DNA from: Arthrobacter sp. B6
GTDB lineage: Bacteria > Actinomycetota > Actinomycetes > Actinomycetales > Micrococcaceae
Length of the DNA: 64,000 bases
NCBI RefSeq assembly: GCF_001663775.1
Contig: NZ_KV467168.1
Location: 3,235,233-3,299,232, forward strand
Reading direction: 5' to 3'
Positions within the stretch are counted from its first letter, which is position 1. Each line of letters starts with the position of its first letter. The notes beneath the pieces were generated by a model that saw only the letters and a list, made by a program, of their open reading frames with translations, was not told the origin of the DNA and did not search any database. Both the position numbers and the translations under genes were made by a program. Positions 53,632 to 62,296 of this stretch are shown here, piece by piece.

Positions 53632-55787
53632 GAATTGTCCCCCTGTGTCCTGATTAATGTCTCAACGTCTTCAGTGCCCAAAATTCCGTCGGCTATATAG
53701 ATGCTGACGCTGCGGCGGACCGGGGCGCCGGGTTCGGCAATCACGGGGGCGTCCCAGGCCAGCGACTGGCCAACGCCGGGGTATCCGTCCACGCGGACGA
53801 ACCACGGGTCCGTGGAGCCCTCCGAGGCCACAAACACCAGCGTGGCGGGTCCGCCGGAGGATGCGCTGCCGTGGCCTGGACCACTGGCATCCGTGCTGGC
53901 ATCTGCACCGTCGTCGGACTTTTCAGTACTGAAATTGCCGGACCAGGCGAGCCACGGGGTGACGCTTCCGTGCACGGCTGCCTCGCCGGTGTTCGTCTCT
54001 CCGGTTGCACCGGGCGTCCACACCGTTGCCCCGGAACACTCCGGAAGGCGCCAGAAGAAGCCGCCGTAGCCGCCCTGGTGGCGGCCGTTGGAGCCGGGGC
54101 TGCCCAGGCTGACGGGGTGATCCCCGGCAGGGGAGAGCGCAAAGTCAAGGGTGAGGCGCCAGGCGGAGGAACCGGCCGCGGCCCACGTCCAGGTGCGCTG
54201 TTCGGTCAGGAGGGGGGCGCCGTCGGGCCCGTTCCAGGACAGGCTCTCGGCCAGCCGGTTGGCCCCCGGGGACTGCCCGGCCGGGGACCGCTGTTCCGTC
54301 CGGACGATGGTGCCGTGGTCCGGGCGCCAGACGTATTCGCCGGCGGCCCGGGTGTAGGTGCGGCCGCCCCAGAAGCTAACGCCGTCAACATCCTGCAAGG
54401 CCACGCCCACGCCCAGGTGCCACACATGGTCCAGCGGCTGGTGGTCAGTGACGACTGTCCCGGCGAGGGTGCGCACAGGGTGCAGGTACGGGCGGGGCGA
54501 GGACACTGTGCGGATGCGGCTGCCGTCCTGGTAGTCCGCCACGGTGTGTCCGGCCAGCTCGAGGGTGCGCACCGGCGGCAGGCTGCGGGCCCAGGGCACC
54601 CCCAGCTCGGCGAAGGTGGCCTGCGCCTTGGCCGCACGTTCGATGAGCTTCGGAATGCCGTGGACCACGGGATGGGCGTCGTCGCCTTCGCCCTCCCACG
54701 TGATGTGTTCGGCGCCGATTTCCTGCGGGTCCGGTGCTGTGCGGATCGCTTCCAGTACGGAGGTGAACGCGCCAGTGTCCGCCAAGCCGCACAGCAGGGG
54801 TGCGCCGGCGTTTCTTGCGGCGAGCAGGTTTTCCAGCAGGTCAGTCCGCCCGAAGGTCTCGCGGCGCTCGCCGGCCGCGGTTGTGGTGACTACCTGGTCT
54901 TCCGTGTAGAAGAAGGTGATCTCGCCGTTCGTGCCGTGAACCGTCACGGAGGGGTTCTGCTGCTCCGGAGCGCACAGCGTCAGGCCGCACAGCAGGGTCT
55001 GCCCGGCGGCTGTTTTGACCCGGATCACGGACGTATCGTCGCTTTGCGTGTTGTTGGCCCGGTAAAGGTCGGTCTCCACGGACGCGACGTCGGCCACGGT
55101 GTGTGCGCCGGCCATGTGCAGTCCGGTGGCTACGGCGTGAGCCAGGGCGTTCGTGGCCACGCCGTCCACAACGTCGGTGCCTTCGAGGCTGCGTTTGCCC
55201 GCCCAGCGGGACCGTTTGAAGTAGCCCTTGGTCCGCAGCCACATGCCCTGGGCGCTCAAGCCCAACACCTCCCCGATTTCGCCGGACTCGATGGACCTGC
55301 GGATGGCGGGCAGGGCCAGGGACCCGATGCTCTGGAATCCCACCTGCACGAGTTTCCCAGAGGCTTCAGCCGCGGCGGCGACCTCCTGGAACTGCGCCAT
55401 GGACGCCACCGGGGGCTTTTCCACATACACGTCGCATCCCGCGGCCAGCGCTGACAGTGCGAGGGGTGCGTGCGTTTGGATGGGGGTCGCCAGGATAACC
55501 ACGTCCGGGGCGGGCCCCGCCGCCAGCAGCTGGTCCAGCGTGGCGAATACCGCCACCGCACCGGCCAGTTTGCCGTCCTGGGGCGGATTGGGATCGGCCA
55601 CGGCCACCAGTTCGACGGCGCCGGAAGCCTCAAGGCGGGCCAGGTTGGCCAGGTGCCGCTCGCCGAAGCCGTGGACGCCCACCAGGGCTATCCGCGGACG
55701 GGCGGCCGGAGCGGCCGCCGAACCGGGCCCCTCGGCGGAGTGCGGTGCGGTGCTGCCTGGTGCCGCGAAGGCGGATTGCTGGGTCAT
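53628..55787 (-). CDS. Fusion of Gfo/Idh/MocA oxidoreductase and DUF6807 domain
   Basis: 719 aa. Residues about 30-410 are a Gfo/Idh enzyme: Rossmann RIALVGVHGFGERHLANL, catalytic motif CDVYVEKPPVASM. Residues about 430-719 are a DUF6807 (PmoA-named) beta-rich domain: HPVRTLAGTVVTDHQPLDH, then HLGVGVALQDVDGVSFWGG and WLAWSGNFS. The latter name comes from annotation transfer and does not imply methane oxidation. A charged Ser/Asp-rich insert (EKSDDGADASTDASG) breaks the second domain. GAGG lies before the ATG at 55787; earlier in-frame starts overlap the hydrolase gene. The two activities presumably act on the same carbohydrate. Confidence 0.85.
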   Translation of the reverse strand: MTQQSAFAAPGSTAPHSAEGPGSAAAPAARPRIALVGVHGFGERHLANLARLEASGAVELVAVADPNPPQDGKLAGAVAVFATLDQLLAAGPAPDVVILATPIQTHAPLALSALAAGCDVYVEKPPVASMAQFQEVAAAAEASGKLVQVGFQSIGSLALPAIRRSIESGEIGEVLGLSAQGMWLRTKGYFKRSRWAGKRSLEGTDVVDGVATNALAHAVATGLHMAGAHTVADVASVETDLYRANNTQSDDTSVIRVKTAAGQTLLCGLTLCAPEQQNPSVTVHGTNGEITFFYTEDQVVTTTAAGERRETFGRTDLLENLLAARNAGAPLLCGLADTGAFTSVLEAIRTAPDPQEIGAEHITWEGEGDDAHPVVHGIPKLIERAAKAQATFAELGVPWARSLPPVRTLELAGHTVADYQDGSRIRTVSSPRPYLHPVRTLAGTVVTDHQPLDHVWHLGVGVALQDVDGVSFWGGRTYTRAAGEYVWRPDHGTIVRTEQRSPAGQSPGANRLAESLSWNGPDGAPLLTEQRTWTWAAAGSSAWRLTLDFALSPAGDHPVSLGSPGSNGRHQGGYGGFFWRLPECSGATVWTPGATGETNTGEAAVHGSVTPWLAWSGNFSTEKSDDGADASTDASGPGHGSASSGGPATLVFVASEGSTDPWFVRVDGYPGVGQSLAWDAPVIAEPGAPVRRSVSIYIADGILGTEDVETLIRTQGDNS

Positions 55788-55803
55788 CAATGGTCCTCGG
55801 TGC

Positions 55804-56973
55804 CTATGGGGTGGAAACGGTCGAATGGTGCTGGGTCGTGGGCCTTCCGGCGCCCAGCCTCCCGGATAAGTAGCTGATGGCTTCATTCTGCATCTCTGCG
55901 GTGAAGACGTGCCCGCCCGGCCAGAAATTGCCGGTGTAGGAGCCATTGGGGTGGAGCGACTCGAGGACCCGGTGGGCCTCGCGCATGCCGTCCTCGGGAA
56001 AGAGCGGGTCAGCCAAGGCATACTGCACCAGGAATCCGTCTGCGCCCGACCTCGCCGTTAGTTCCGGCCAGTCGCCCAGTTTCCAGAGCCCGGGCGTCTG
56101 CAGCAGCCAGGAATGGGCATCCAGGTAAGCGGGGAAGAGGGACCCGAACGTGGCCATCATGCATGTCACCACGTAGTTCCGGATCCGCGGGCTCAGCGCC
56201 GCCAGCGCCACTGCCCTGCCGCCGCCGCCCGAAAAGCCCAGGCATCCCAGCCGGTCCGGATCGACCCCCGGCAGCGAGGCCAGGATCTCCAGCGCGGCAA
56301 GATCGTCATGGGCCACCGTCCCGGCAAGGCTGGTGCCCAGGAGGCCCGCAGCCTTGGCCACGGTGTCCTCGTGGAAGCCAGCGGCTGCGTTGTACAGCTC
56401 CGCTTCAGTTAGTACGACGCCGTCCTCCCGCCATTGAGCCTTCCGCGCCTCCAGCGCGGCGGCAGTCCTCCAAGGGGGCACGGAGAGATCAAACCTGCGG
56501 CTTCCCCAGGCAAACGTGTCATGGGCCAGAACGGCAAAGCCCGCCCTGGCCACCTCGGTGGCGAGGGCCCGGCCGTCGTAATGGCCGGCCCTCGCCGCCG
56601 CAGCGGACGGGTGGGACTGCGGGAGCTCCACGAGCCGGTCGGCTCCACCGAATTTGTTACCGCCGTGGCAGTGCAGGGCGAGTACACCCGGCAGGGCCCC
56701 GGAAGGCCCGCCCGGCCGCATCAGCCAGCCCGTAGTACGGGGGCCGAAGCCCACCTGCCAGCTGAGCTGGCAGGTGGTGACGCCGTCGTACGTTCCTTCC
56801 CAATGGACCGTGACGTCCGCCGGGGGACGGGGTTCCGGGACGCCCAAGGCGTCCGCGAGCCCTTGTGCTGCCGGGGCGGCTGCCTGGTAGCGGGGCTGGT
56901 TCCGCACGTAGGCGGGCCAGTCCTCGTAGCCGGCAATTGCGCTGGGCCGCGTGGGGTCCTCGGGTGTACTCAC
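55804..56973 (-). CDS. Alpha/beta hydrolase (acetylxylan esterase/dienelactone hydrolase-like)
   Basis: 389 aa, no signal peptide, so cytoplasmic. The nucleophile elbow is LGCLGFSGGGGRAVALA (S248); likely partners are the Asp in YALADPLFPED and the His in FWPGGHVFTAEM. LALHCHGGNKFGG forms the oxyanion side. The N-terminal region resembles large microbial abhydrolases annotated as acetylxylan esterases. In this operon it could remove an ester from the imported substrate. 47 bp after the binding-protein gene and 16 bp before the fusion gene. Confidence 0.85.
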   Translation of the reverse strand: MSTPEDPTRPSAIAGYEDWPAYVRNQPRYQAAAPAAQGLADALGVPEPRPPADVTVHWEGTYDGVTTCQLSWQVGFGPRTTGWLMRPGGPSGALPGVLALHCHGGNKFGGADRLVELPQSHPSAAAARAGHYDGRALATEVARAGFAVLAHDTFAWGSRRFDLSVPPWRTAAALEARKAQWREDGVVLTEAELYNAAAGFHEDTVAKAAGLLGTSLAGTVAHDDLAALEILASLPGVDPDRLGCLGFSGGGGRAVALAALSPRIRNYVVTCMMATFGSLFPAYLDAHSWLLQTPGLWKLGDWPELTARSGADGFLVQYALADPLFPEDGMREAHRVLESLHPNGSYTGNFWPGGHVFTAEMQNEAISYLSGRLGAGRPTTQHHSTVSTP

Positions 56974-57020
56974 TGGCCTGCCTGCTGTTTGGGATGGCGG
57001 ATGGTGGGCGGCGGTGCCGG

Positions 57021-58316
57021 TCAGCCCAGGTTCTGGTTGACCTCGGCAATCATGCCCTTCGCGGCGTCGCGGGGGGAGATCTTTCCGAAGAGTACATCCG
57101 TGTTGTTACGGTTCAGGACCTCCATGGTGGCCGATGACCCGGCAGGGAACGGCTTGGGTGCCTCGATGTTCATCTCCGCGATACGGTCCAGGTAGGCCGC
57201 TTCCTTCTGCTGGGAGTCCTTCAGGAGCGGGGTGATTCCGGCCTTCAGTTCGGTGTTGGCAGGCATGCCGCGGTCACTCTTGATCTTCTTGGCCGCGTCC
57301 ATGTTGTTCACGAGGTAGTTGATGAACAGGGCGGCTTCCTTGGGGTGGGCCGACTTGGAGGAGATGGCGTACTCCATGGACGAACGCAGCCAGGCACCCG
57401 GCTCCTTGCTTTCACCCGGCATCTTCATCATGACCAGGGGAGAGCCGGAGTAGGAGGTCATCTGGTTGCTCCAGGAGATTTTCATGGCCTGCTTGCCCTG
57501 GCCCATCAGCGTCAGCTCCGGCTGCGCGGAGCCGTCTTCCACCGTCTGCGATGCCGACGGCGCTCCGCCGGTTTCCATCAGCTTCTTGTTCATTTCAAAC
57601 CAACGGGTCAGGGTGTCTTCGCTGATGCCCATCTTCTTGCCGTCTTCGGTGTACAGGTCTTCGCCGTTCTGGCGGGCCCAGACAGCCAGGAAGGAGTCAT
57701 TGGCCATGGGCGTGGTGCCGAAGGTTCCCTGCGGGGACTTCTTGGTGATCTCCGCGGCGATGTCCGCATAGTCATCCCAGGTCCAGGTCTCGTCGTCCGG
57801 GAGTGCCACGCCGGCTTTTTCGAAGACCACGGGATCGATGACCATGGACATCGAGTTCACGCCGGCCGTAATGGTGTACTGCGTACCGTCGATCTTGCCC
57901 AGGTCCACTGTCCCCTCGGCGAACTTGGAGGTGTCCAGTTGCTCCTTGACCTTGTCCAGGTCCAGCAGCACGCCGCGGCTGGAGTATTCGCTGGGGTACG
58001 AGCCGCTCATGGCGAAGACGTCCGGTGTAGTGCCGCCGGCGATCTGGGTGGCCATCTTGTCCCAGTAGGAGCTGAACTCAGTGTTTTCGCCCTGGACCTT
58101 GATAGTGGGGTTGGCGGCTTCGAAATCCTTGATGACTTCGAGGGTGGTTTTGGCGCGGGAGTCGTTTCCCCACCAGGCGAAACGGAGGGTGACGGGGTCC
58201 TCGACGGTCCCCACCTTTCCCGTTTCGGTGGAGCCGCCGCAGCCGGTGAGAACCAGTGCCAGTGCCGCCGTTGCGCCGGCGATACGAAGTGAAGACTTAT
58301 TGAGACCAAACCGCAT
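57021..58316 (-). CDS. Sugar ABC transporter substrate-binding lipoprotein
   Basis: 431 aa family 1 solute-binding protein. Signal MRFGLNKSSLRIAGATAALA with lipobox VLTGC, then LRFAWWGNDSRAKTTLEVI and TTPDVFAMSGSYPSEYSSRG. It is closely similar in layout to the protein at 60913. GAGGGG lies seven bases before ATG 58316. First gene of the leftward operon and divergent from the two permeases, with a LacI operator 49 bp upstream of the start. Confidence 0.93.
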   Translation of the reverse strand: MRFGLNKSSLRIAGATAALALVLTGCGGSTETGKVGTVEDPVTLRFAWWGNDSRAKTTLEVIKDFEAANPTIKVQGENTEFSSYWDKMATQIAGGTTPDVFAMSGSYPSEYSSRGVLLDLDKVKEQLDTSKFAEGTVDLGKIDGTQYTITAGVNSMSMVIDPVVFEKAGVALPDDETWTWDDYADIAAEITKKSPQGTFGTTPMANDSFLAVWARQNGEDLYTEDGKKMGISEDTLTRWFEMNKKLMETGGAPSASQTVEDGSAQPELTLMGQGKQAMKISWSNQMTSYSGSPLVMMKMPGESKEPGAWLRSSMEYAISSKSAHPKEAALFINYLVNNMDAAKKIKSDRGMPANTELKAGITPLLKDSQQKEAAYLDRIAEMNIEAPKPFPAGSSATMEVLNRNNTDVLFGKISPRDAAKGMIAEVNQNLG

Positions 58317-58681
58317 TGTTGTGCCCCTCATGTGTTGAAGTATGGGTAGAGTGATCCGAGTTACAGAAAACGCTTTCTCAAAAACTAGCAAAGGGCTATA
58401 CAGGAGTCAAGAAACCGTTTACTTTGGTACGGAGCCGCTTTCTTTCGTCCCGCACGGCGGCGGCAGGCCCGGACCGCAGACAACAGCAACAAAACCTGTA
58501 GCCGGCGTCAGGAGTCCGCCACCGGAGCCGGGACGTATCCGGATCGCCCCAGCGATCACCAGACGTGGAGGGCCACGATGACCAAAGGAGACCACATGGC
58601 CACTAAACATATCCCCAGGACGCCCCGGCCGGCATTCCTGCCGGCGCCGGCGCGCCTGATGCGTGAAATGGAGTCGCCGCA
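58317..58681. other. Divergent regulatory region between binding protein and permeases
   Basis: 365 bp. Holds the LacI-type operator at 58365, a weaker similar stretch AAGAAACCGTTTACT at 58409-58423, and a possible 29-codon frame at 58596 that overlaps the permease start. Confidence 0.6.
58365..58378. promoter_or_regulatory. LacI-type operator AGAAAACGCTTTCT
   Basis: Identical over 14 bases to the sites at 44655 and 44731. Lies 49 bp upstream of the binding-protein gene, linking this locus to the same repressor as the uronate operon. Confidence 0.8.
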
Positions 58682-58685
58682 ATGA
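58596..58685 (+). CDS. Possible small ORF (29 aa) coupled to the permease gene
   Basis: MATKHIPRTPRPAFLPAPAR then LMREMESPQ. AAAGGAG lies five bases before the ATG, the strongest ribosome site in the area, and the TGA overlaps the permease ATG (ATGA). A longer start at 58578 is also open. The peptide is Pro/Arg-rich with no membrane segment. It may be a leader peptide for translational coupling, or chance. Confidence 0.35.
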   Translation: MATKHIPRTPRPAFLPAPARLMREMESPQ

Positions 58686-59626
58686 GCGCCATCAGCGAAC
58701 TCAGCACAATTTCCCGGCGGAAGGGCAAAGCCACCGCGGAGGAGAAGAAGGCCAACGGCCGGGACAATAAGGCCGCCTATATCTTCCTGCTTCCGTGGCT
58801 GGTGGGCCTTGTAGCCATCACCATCGGTCCCATGCTGATGTCCCTCTACCTGTCCTTTACGGACTACAACCTGCTGCAGCCGCCCGAATGGGTGGGCCTG
58901 GACAACTTCACCCGGATGTTCTCGGACGCCAGGCTGCACAACTCGCTCGGCGTGACCTTCACCTACGTCCTGGTGGGCGTTCCGCTTCAGCTGGCAGTGG
59001 CGCTCCTGATTGCGCTGGTCCTGGACAAGGGGCTCCGCGGACTGCCTTTCTACCGCTCCGTGTTCTACCTCCCGTCCCTGCTGGGCGGGTCGGTGGCAGT
59101 TGCCATCCTCTGGAAGCAGATTTTTGGCACTACGGGGCTGGTCAACCAGGTCCTCGCGATGTTCGGCGTCCAGGGTCCGGGCTGGATCTCGGATCCCAGC
59201 ACAGCGCTAAGTTCCATCATCCTGCTCCATGTCTGGACGTTCGGCGCCCCGATGATCATCTTCCTCGCGGGCCTGCGGCAGATTCCCGTGATGTATTACG
59301 AGGCAGCGAAGGTGGACGGCGCCACCGCACTCCAGCAGTTCTGGAAGATCACCATGCCGATGCTAAGCCCGATCATCTTCTTCAACCTGGTGCTGCAGAT
59401 CATCGGTTCCTTCCAGTCGTTCACCCAGGCGTTCATCGTCTCCGGCGGCAGCGGAGGCCCGTCCGACTCGACGATGTTCTTCACGCTGTACCTCTACCAA
59501 AAGGGATTCGGCCAGTTCGACATGGGCTATGCGTCCGCCATGGCCTGGTTCCTGCTGGTCATCATCGGTGTTTTCACCGCCATCAACTTCATCGCTTCTA
59601 AGTATTGGGTTTTCTATGACGACTAA
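58682..59626 (+). CDS. Sugar ABC transporter permease, MalF type
   Basis: 314 aa. First helix at about residues 31-52 (YIFLLPWLVGLVAITIG), then five more spans. EAA loop YYEAAKVDGATALQQFWKIT near residues 203-222. GGAG eight bases before the ATG. Divergent from the binding protein and DUF6807 operon; its stop overlaps the next permease by 11 bases. Confidence 0.93.
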   Translation: MSAISELSTISRRKGKATAEEKKANGRDNKAAYIFLLPWLVGLVAITIGPMLMSLYLSFTDYNLLQPPEWVGLDNFTRMFSDARLHNSLGVTFTYVLVGVPLQLAVALLIALVLDKGLRGLPFYRSVFYLPSLLGGSVAVAILWKQIFGTTGLVNQVLAMFGVQGPGWISDPSTALSSIILLHVWTFGAPMIIFLAGLRQIPVMYYEAAKVDGATALQQFWKITMPMLSPIIFFNLVLQIIGSFQSFTQAFIVSGGSGGPSDSTMFFTLYLYQKGFGQFDMGYASAMAWFLLVIIGVFTAINFIASKYWVFYDD

Positions 59627-60557
59627 GCTGGAGACGCTGCCCGCCCCGGACAAGAAGACTTCCGGCGCCGGCAAGCCTAAGAACCACCGCAAGCTCCGGG
59701 AGTCCCGCGGGACGCTGGCCTTCAGCCGGTCACAGCGGAACAAGGCGCTGGGCAAGCACGCCATCCTGATCCTTGCGGGCGGCCTGATGATCTACCCGCT
59801 GCTTTGGATGCTCGTGTCCTCCCTGCGTGCGAACGAACTGATTTTCCGCGAACCCGGACTCTGGCTCAACAGCCTGGAAATGAGCAACTACACCGACGGC
59901 TGGTCAGCTCTGACCCACCCCTTCGGGCACTACATGATCAATTCCGCCATTGTGGTGATGGGCTCGATTTTGGGCAACCTGGTCTCCTGCTCCATGGCCG
60001 CCTACGCCTTTGCCCGGCTGCAGTTCACCGGCAAGAAGCTGTTCTTCGGCATCATGCTGCTGACCATCATGCTCCCGTTCCACGTGATCATCGTGCCGCA
60101 GTACATCCTGTTCTCGCAGATTGGCTGGGTCAACACTTTCTGGCCCCTCATCGTCCCGAAACTGCTCGCCACGGAGGCGTTCTTCGTCTTCCTTATGGTC
60201 CAGTTCATCCGCGGCATCCCCAAGGACCTGGACGAAGCCGCACGCATCGACGGGGCGGGCCACCCCCGTATCTTCCTGCGCGTCATCCTTCCCCTGATGG
60301 TGCCGGCGCTGGCCACCACCACCATCTTCACGTTCATCTGGACCTGGAACGACTTCTTCGGCGCCCTGATCTACCTCACGGACCCCGACATGTTCACCGT
60401 TCCCGTGGCCCTGCGCGCCTTCGTGGATTCGCAGTCAGCCACGAGCTGGGGATCTCTGTTCGCAATGTCCATCGTGTCCCTGCTCCCAGTCTTCCTGGTC
60501 TTCCTCTTTGGCCAGCGGTTCCTCATCAAAGGCATCGCCACCACCGGTATCAAATAA
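59616..60557 (+). CDS. Sugar ABC transporter permease, MalG type
   Basis: 313 aa. A basic cytoplasmic tail of about 48 residues, then HAILILAGGLMIYPLLWMLV as the first span. EAA loop DLDEAARIDGAGHPRIFLRV near residues 208-227. Ends FLIKGIATTGIK, as the MalG family does. The start ATG 59616 overlaps the upstream gene, so the two are coupled. A 12 bp stem terminator follows 36 bp after the stop. Confidence 0.93.
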   Translation: MTTKLETLPAPDKKTSGAGKPKNHRKLRESRGTLAFSRSQRNKALGKHAILILAGGLMIYPLLWMLVSSLRANELIFREPGLWLNSLEMSNYTDGWSALTHPFGHYMINSAIVVMGSILGNLVSCSMAAYAFARLQFTGKKLFFGIMLLTIMLPFHVIIVPQYILFSQIGWVNTFWPLIVPKLLATEAFFVFLMVQFIRGIPKDLDEAARIDGAGHPRIFLRVILPLMVPALATTTIFTFIWTWNDFFGALIYLTDPDMFTVPVALRAFVDSQSATSWGSLFAMSIVSLLPVFLVFLFGQRFLIKGIATTGIK

Positions 60558-60593
60558 GCCTGACCTGCAGTCCCTCCGAGCCCCCTGCTCGAA

Positions 60594-60625
60594 CCGATGG
60601 CCCGTCTCACAGGACGGGCCATCGG
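60594..60625 (+). terminator. Hairpin after the permease operon
   Basis: CCGATGGCCCGT (60594-60605) and ACGGGCCATCGG (60614-60625) form a perfect 12 bp stem with an eight-base loop. No T-run follows, as is common in high-GC actinobacteria. Confidence 0.75.
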
Positions 60626-60689
60626 CCGTCCTGTGCCTACCTGGCGTGCTGGCGCCGGCCGTCCTGTGCCTACCTGGCGGGCTGGCGCC
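60624..60689. repeat. Two 33 bp tandem repeats
   Basis: Units 60624-60656 and 60657-60689 differ at one base (GGCGTGC against GGCGGGC). Each includes CCGTCCTGTGCCTACCTGG. A decayed third start (GGCTGTCC) follows at 60690. Confidence 0.85.
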
Positions 60690-60715
60690 GGCTGTCCGCT
60701 TACGGAACGGCCGAC

Positions 60716-60744
60716 GTCGGCACGTCCCGCAGTAACGTGCCGAC
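60716..60744. terminator. Second hairpin in the same intergenic region
   Basis: GTCGGCACGT (60716-60725) and ACGTGCCGAC (60735-60744), ten-base perfect stem, nine-base loop. May add to termination or be a separate element. Confidence 0.55.
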
Positions 60745-60825
60745 ACGCTCACGGGACGCCCGACGTCGACAGGCCTTGCGGTGGGCGAGGCAACAAACAG
60801 CTATCCCAAAAACCTCTTGTAATAC

Positions 60826-60838
60826 AAGTTTCTAACTT
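60826..60838. promoter_or_regulatory. 13 bp palindrome CTTGTAATACAAG before the third binding protein
   Basis: Perfect symmetry about the central base; a second left half CTTGTAGTA occurs 20 bp further (60846-60854). TTGTA-N-TACAA resembles GntR-type sites such as that of Bacillus AraR. No GntR gene for it is seen nearby. Confidence 0.55.
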
Positions 60839-60853
60839 GTAGTATGGGATTTA

Positions 60854-60867
60854 AGAAAACGCTTCCT
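60854..60867. promoter_or_regulatory. LacI-type operator variant AGAAAACGCTTCCT
   Basis: Differs by one base from the sites at 44655 and 58365. Lies 46 bp before the GTG at 60913, next to the palindrome at 60826. Confidence 0.65.
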
Positions 60868-60912
60868 CGTTTCTCGAATCCCCAGCAAGATCAAAGAAGA
60901 TCGGAGTATCCA

Positions 60913-62274
60913 GTGCCGCTTTTTCCCCGCTCTGAGTCTCCTGCCCGTAACCATTTGGCAGAGACCCCTTCCCACGGCGCACGGCGCCGTTTCCGAAAGA
61001 CTGGTGTCGTTGCTGCTGCAGCCGCCGCTGTTCTCGCCCTGAGTGCCTGCGGCGGGGGAGCGACACCACAGAGCGCCGACGGTACCGTTGAACTCCGGTT
61101 CTCCTGGTGGGGCAGCGACAAGCGGGCCCAGCTGACCCAGGCCGCCATTGCAGCCTTCGAGGCCGAGAACCCCAACATCAAAATCAAGCCCGAGTACGGC
61201 GACTGGAGCGGCTACTGGGACAAGCTGGCAACCCAGGTCGCCGCCAACGATGCCCCGGACATCATCCAGATGGACGAGAAATACATCACCGAGTACTCCA
61301 GCCGCGGCGCCCTGTTGGACCTCTCGAAGTACGAGATCGACACTTCCAAGCTGGATGAAGCCGCGCTGAACGCAGGCAAGAGCGAGGACGGCCTGACCGG
61401 CATAGCAGCCGGCATCAATGCAGCCACGATCGTGGCCAACCCGGCTGTGTTCCAGGCTGCCGGTGTGGCGCTTCCGGATGACAAGACCTGGACCTGGGAG
61501 GACTTTGGCCGCATCTCCGCCGAGCTCACCGAGAAGTCCCCGAAGGGCACGTACGGCTCCGCCGCCTACGGCACGGACGAGGCCTCCCTGGGCGTCTGGC
61601 TCCGGCAGAACGGCAAGTCGCTCTACACCTCCGACGGCAAGCTGGGCTTCGAGCCGGCCGATATTGCGCAGTGGTGGGAATTCCTGAAGGAGCTGAGCGA
61701 GAAGAAGGCTGTCCCGTCGGCGTCTGAAGTTGTGGAAGCTGAAGCTGCACCGCTCGACCAGAGCGGCTTGGCCACGGGTAAGAACGGCCTCGCCTTCTGG
61801 TGGTCCAACCAGCTTCCGGCACTTGAGAAAGCGGCCGGCAGCGAGCTCCAGATCCTGCGCTTCCCGTCCAAGACCGGGAAAGCTGCCGACACTCAGCTCT
61901 GGTACAAGGCATCGCAGTTCTGGTCCGCTTCCTCACGCACCAAACACCCTGAAGAAACTGCCAAGTTCATTGACTTCCTGGCCAACAACGAAAAGGCCGG
62001 CGAGGCACTCCTTGCAGACCGCGGCGTCTACCCCAACTCCGAGGTCCGTGCTGCCATCGAATCCAAGCTGACTCCTGCTGACATCAAGGTGGTCAAGTTC
62101 ATCGACCAGATCAAGGACGAGCTCGGCGAGGCTCCGGCTCCGCCGCCGAAGGGCGCCGGAGCAATCCAGGAGATTGTGAAGCGGTACACCTCCGAGATCC
62201 TGTTCGAGAGGCTCTCAACTGATGAGGCAGGCAAGAAGGCCCACGACGAAATGAAGTCAGCCATCAGCGGTTAG
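60913..62274 (+). CDS. Sugar ABC transporter substrate-binding lipoprotein, no adjacent permease downstream
   Basis: 453 aa. A long N-terminal region with ARRRFRKTG precedes the signal helix VVAAAAAAVLALSAC (lipobox LSAC) and GGGATPQ. Mature part: LRFSWWGSDKRAQLTQAAI, GDWSGYWDKLATQVAAND, DDKTWTWEDFGRISAEL, similar throughout to the protein at 57021. The GTG is preferred: CGGAG lies before it; the ATG at 60844 would place the operator inside the gene. It may feed the permeases at 58682-60557 with a second ligand. Confidence 0.9.
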   Translation: MPLFPRSESPARNHLAETPSHGARRRFRKTGVVAAAAAAVLALSACGGGATPQSADGTVELRFSWWGSDKRAQLTQAAIAAFEAENPNIKIKPEYGDWSGYWDKLATQVAANDAPDIIQMDEKYITEYSSRGALLDLSKYEIDTSKLDEAALNAGKSEDGLTGIAAGINAATIVANPAVFQAAGVALPDDKTWTWEDFGRISAELTEKSPKGTYGSAAYGTDEASLGVWLRQNGKSLYTSDGKLGFEPADIAQWWEFLKELSEKKAVPSASEVVEAEAAPLDQSGLATGKNGLAFWWSNQLPALEKAAGSELQILRFPSKTGKAADTQLWYKASQFWSASSRTKHPEETAKFIDFLANNEKAGEALLADRGVYPNSEVRAAIESKLTPADIKVVKFIDQIKDELGEAPAPPPKGAGAIQEIVKRYTSEILFERLSTDEAGKKAHDEMKSAISG

Positions 62275-62296
62275 TCCTCACACCGCCAAACTGCTC

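Larger units (their letters stand above)
60558..60912. other. Intergenic region between permease operon and third binding protein
   Basis: 355 bp: terminator hairpin, 33 bp tandem repeat, a second hairpin, a 13 bp palindrome and a LacI-type operator, each listed separately. No gene supported. Confidence 0.6.
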
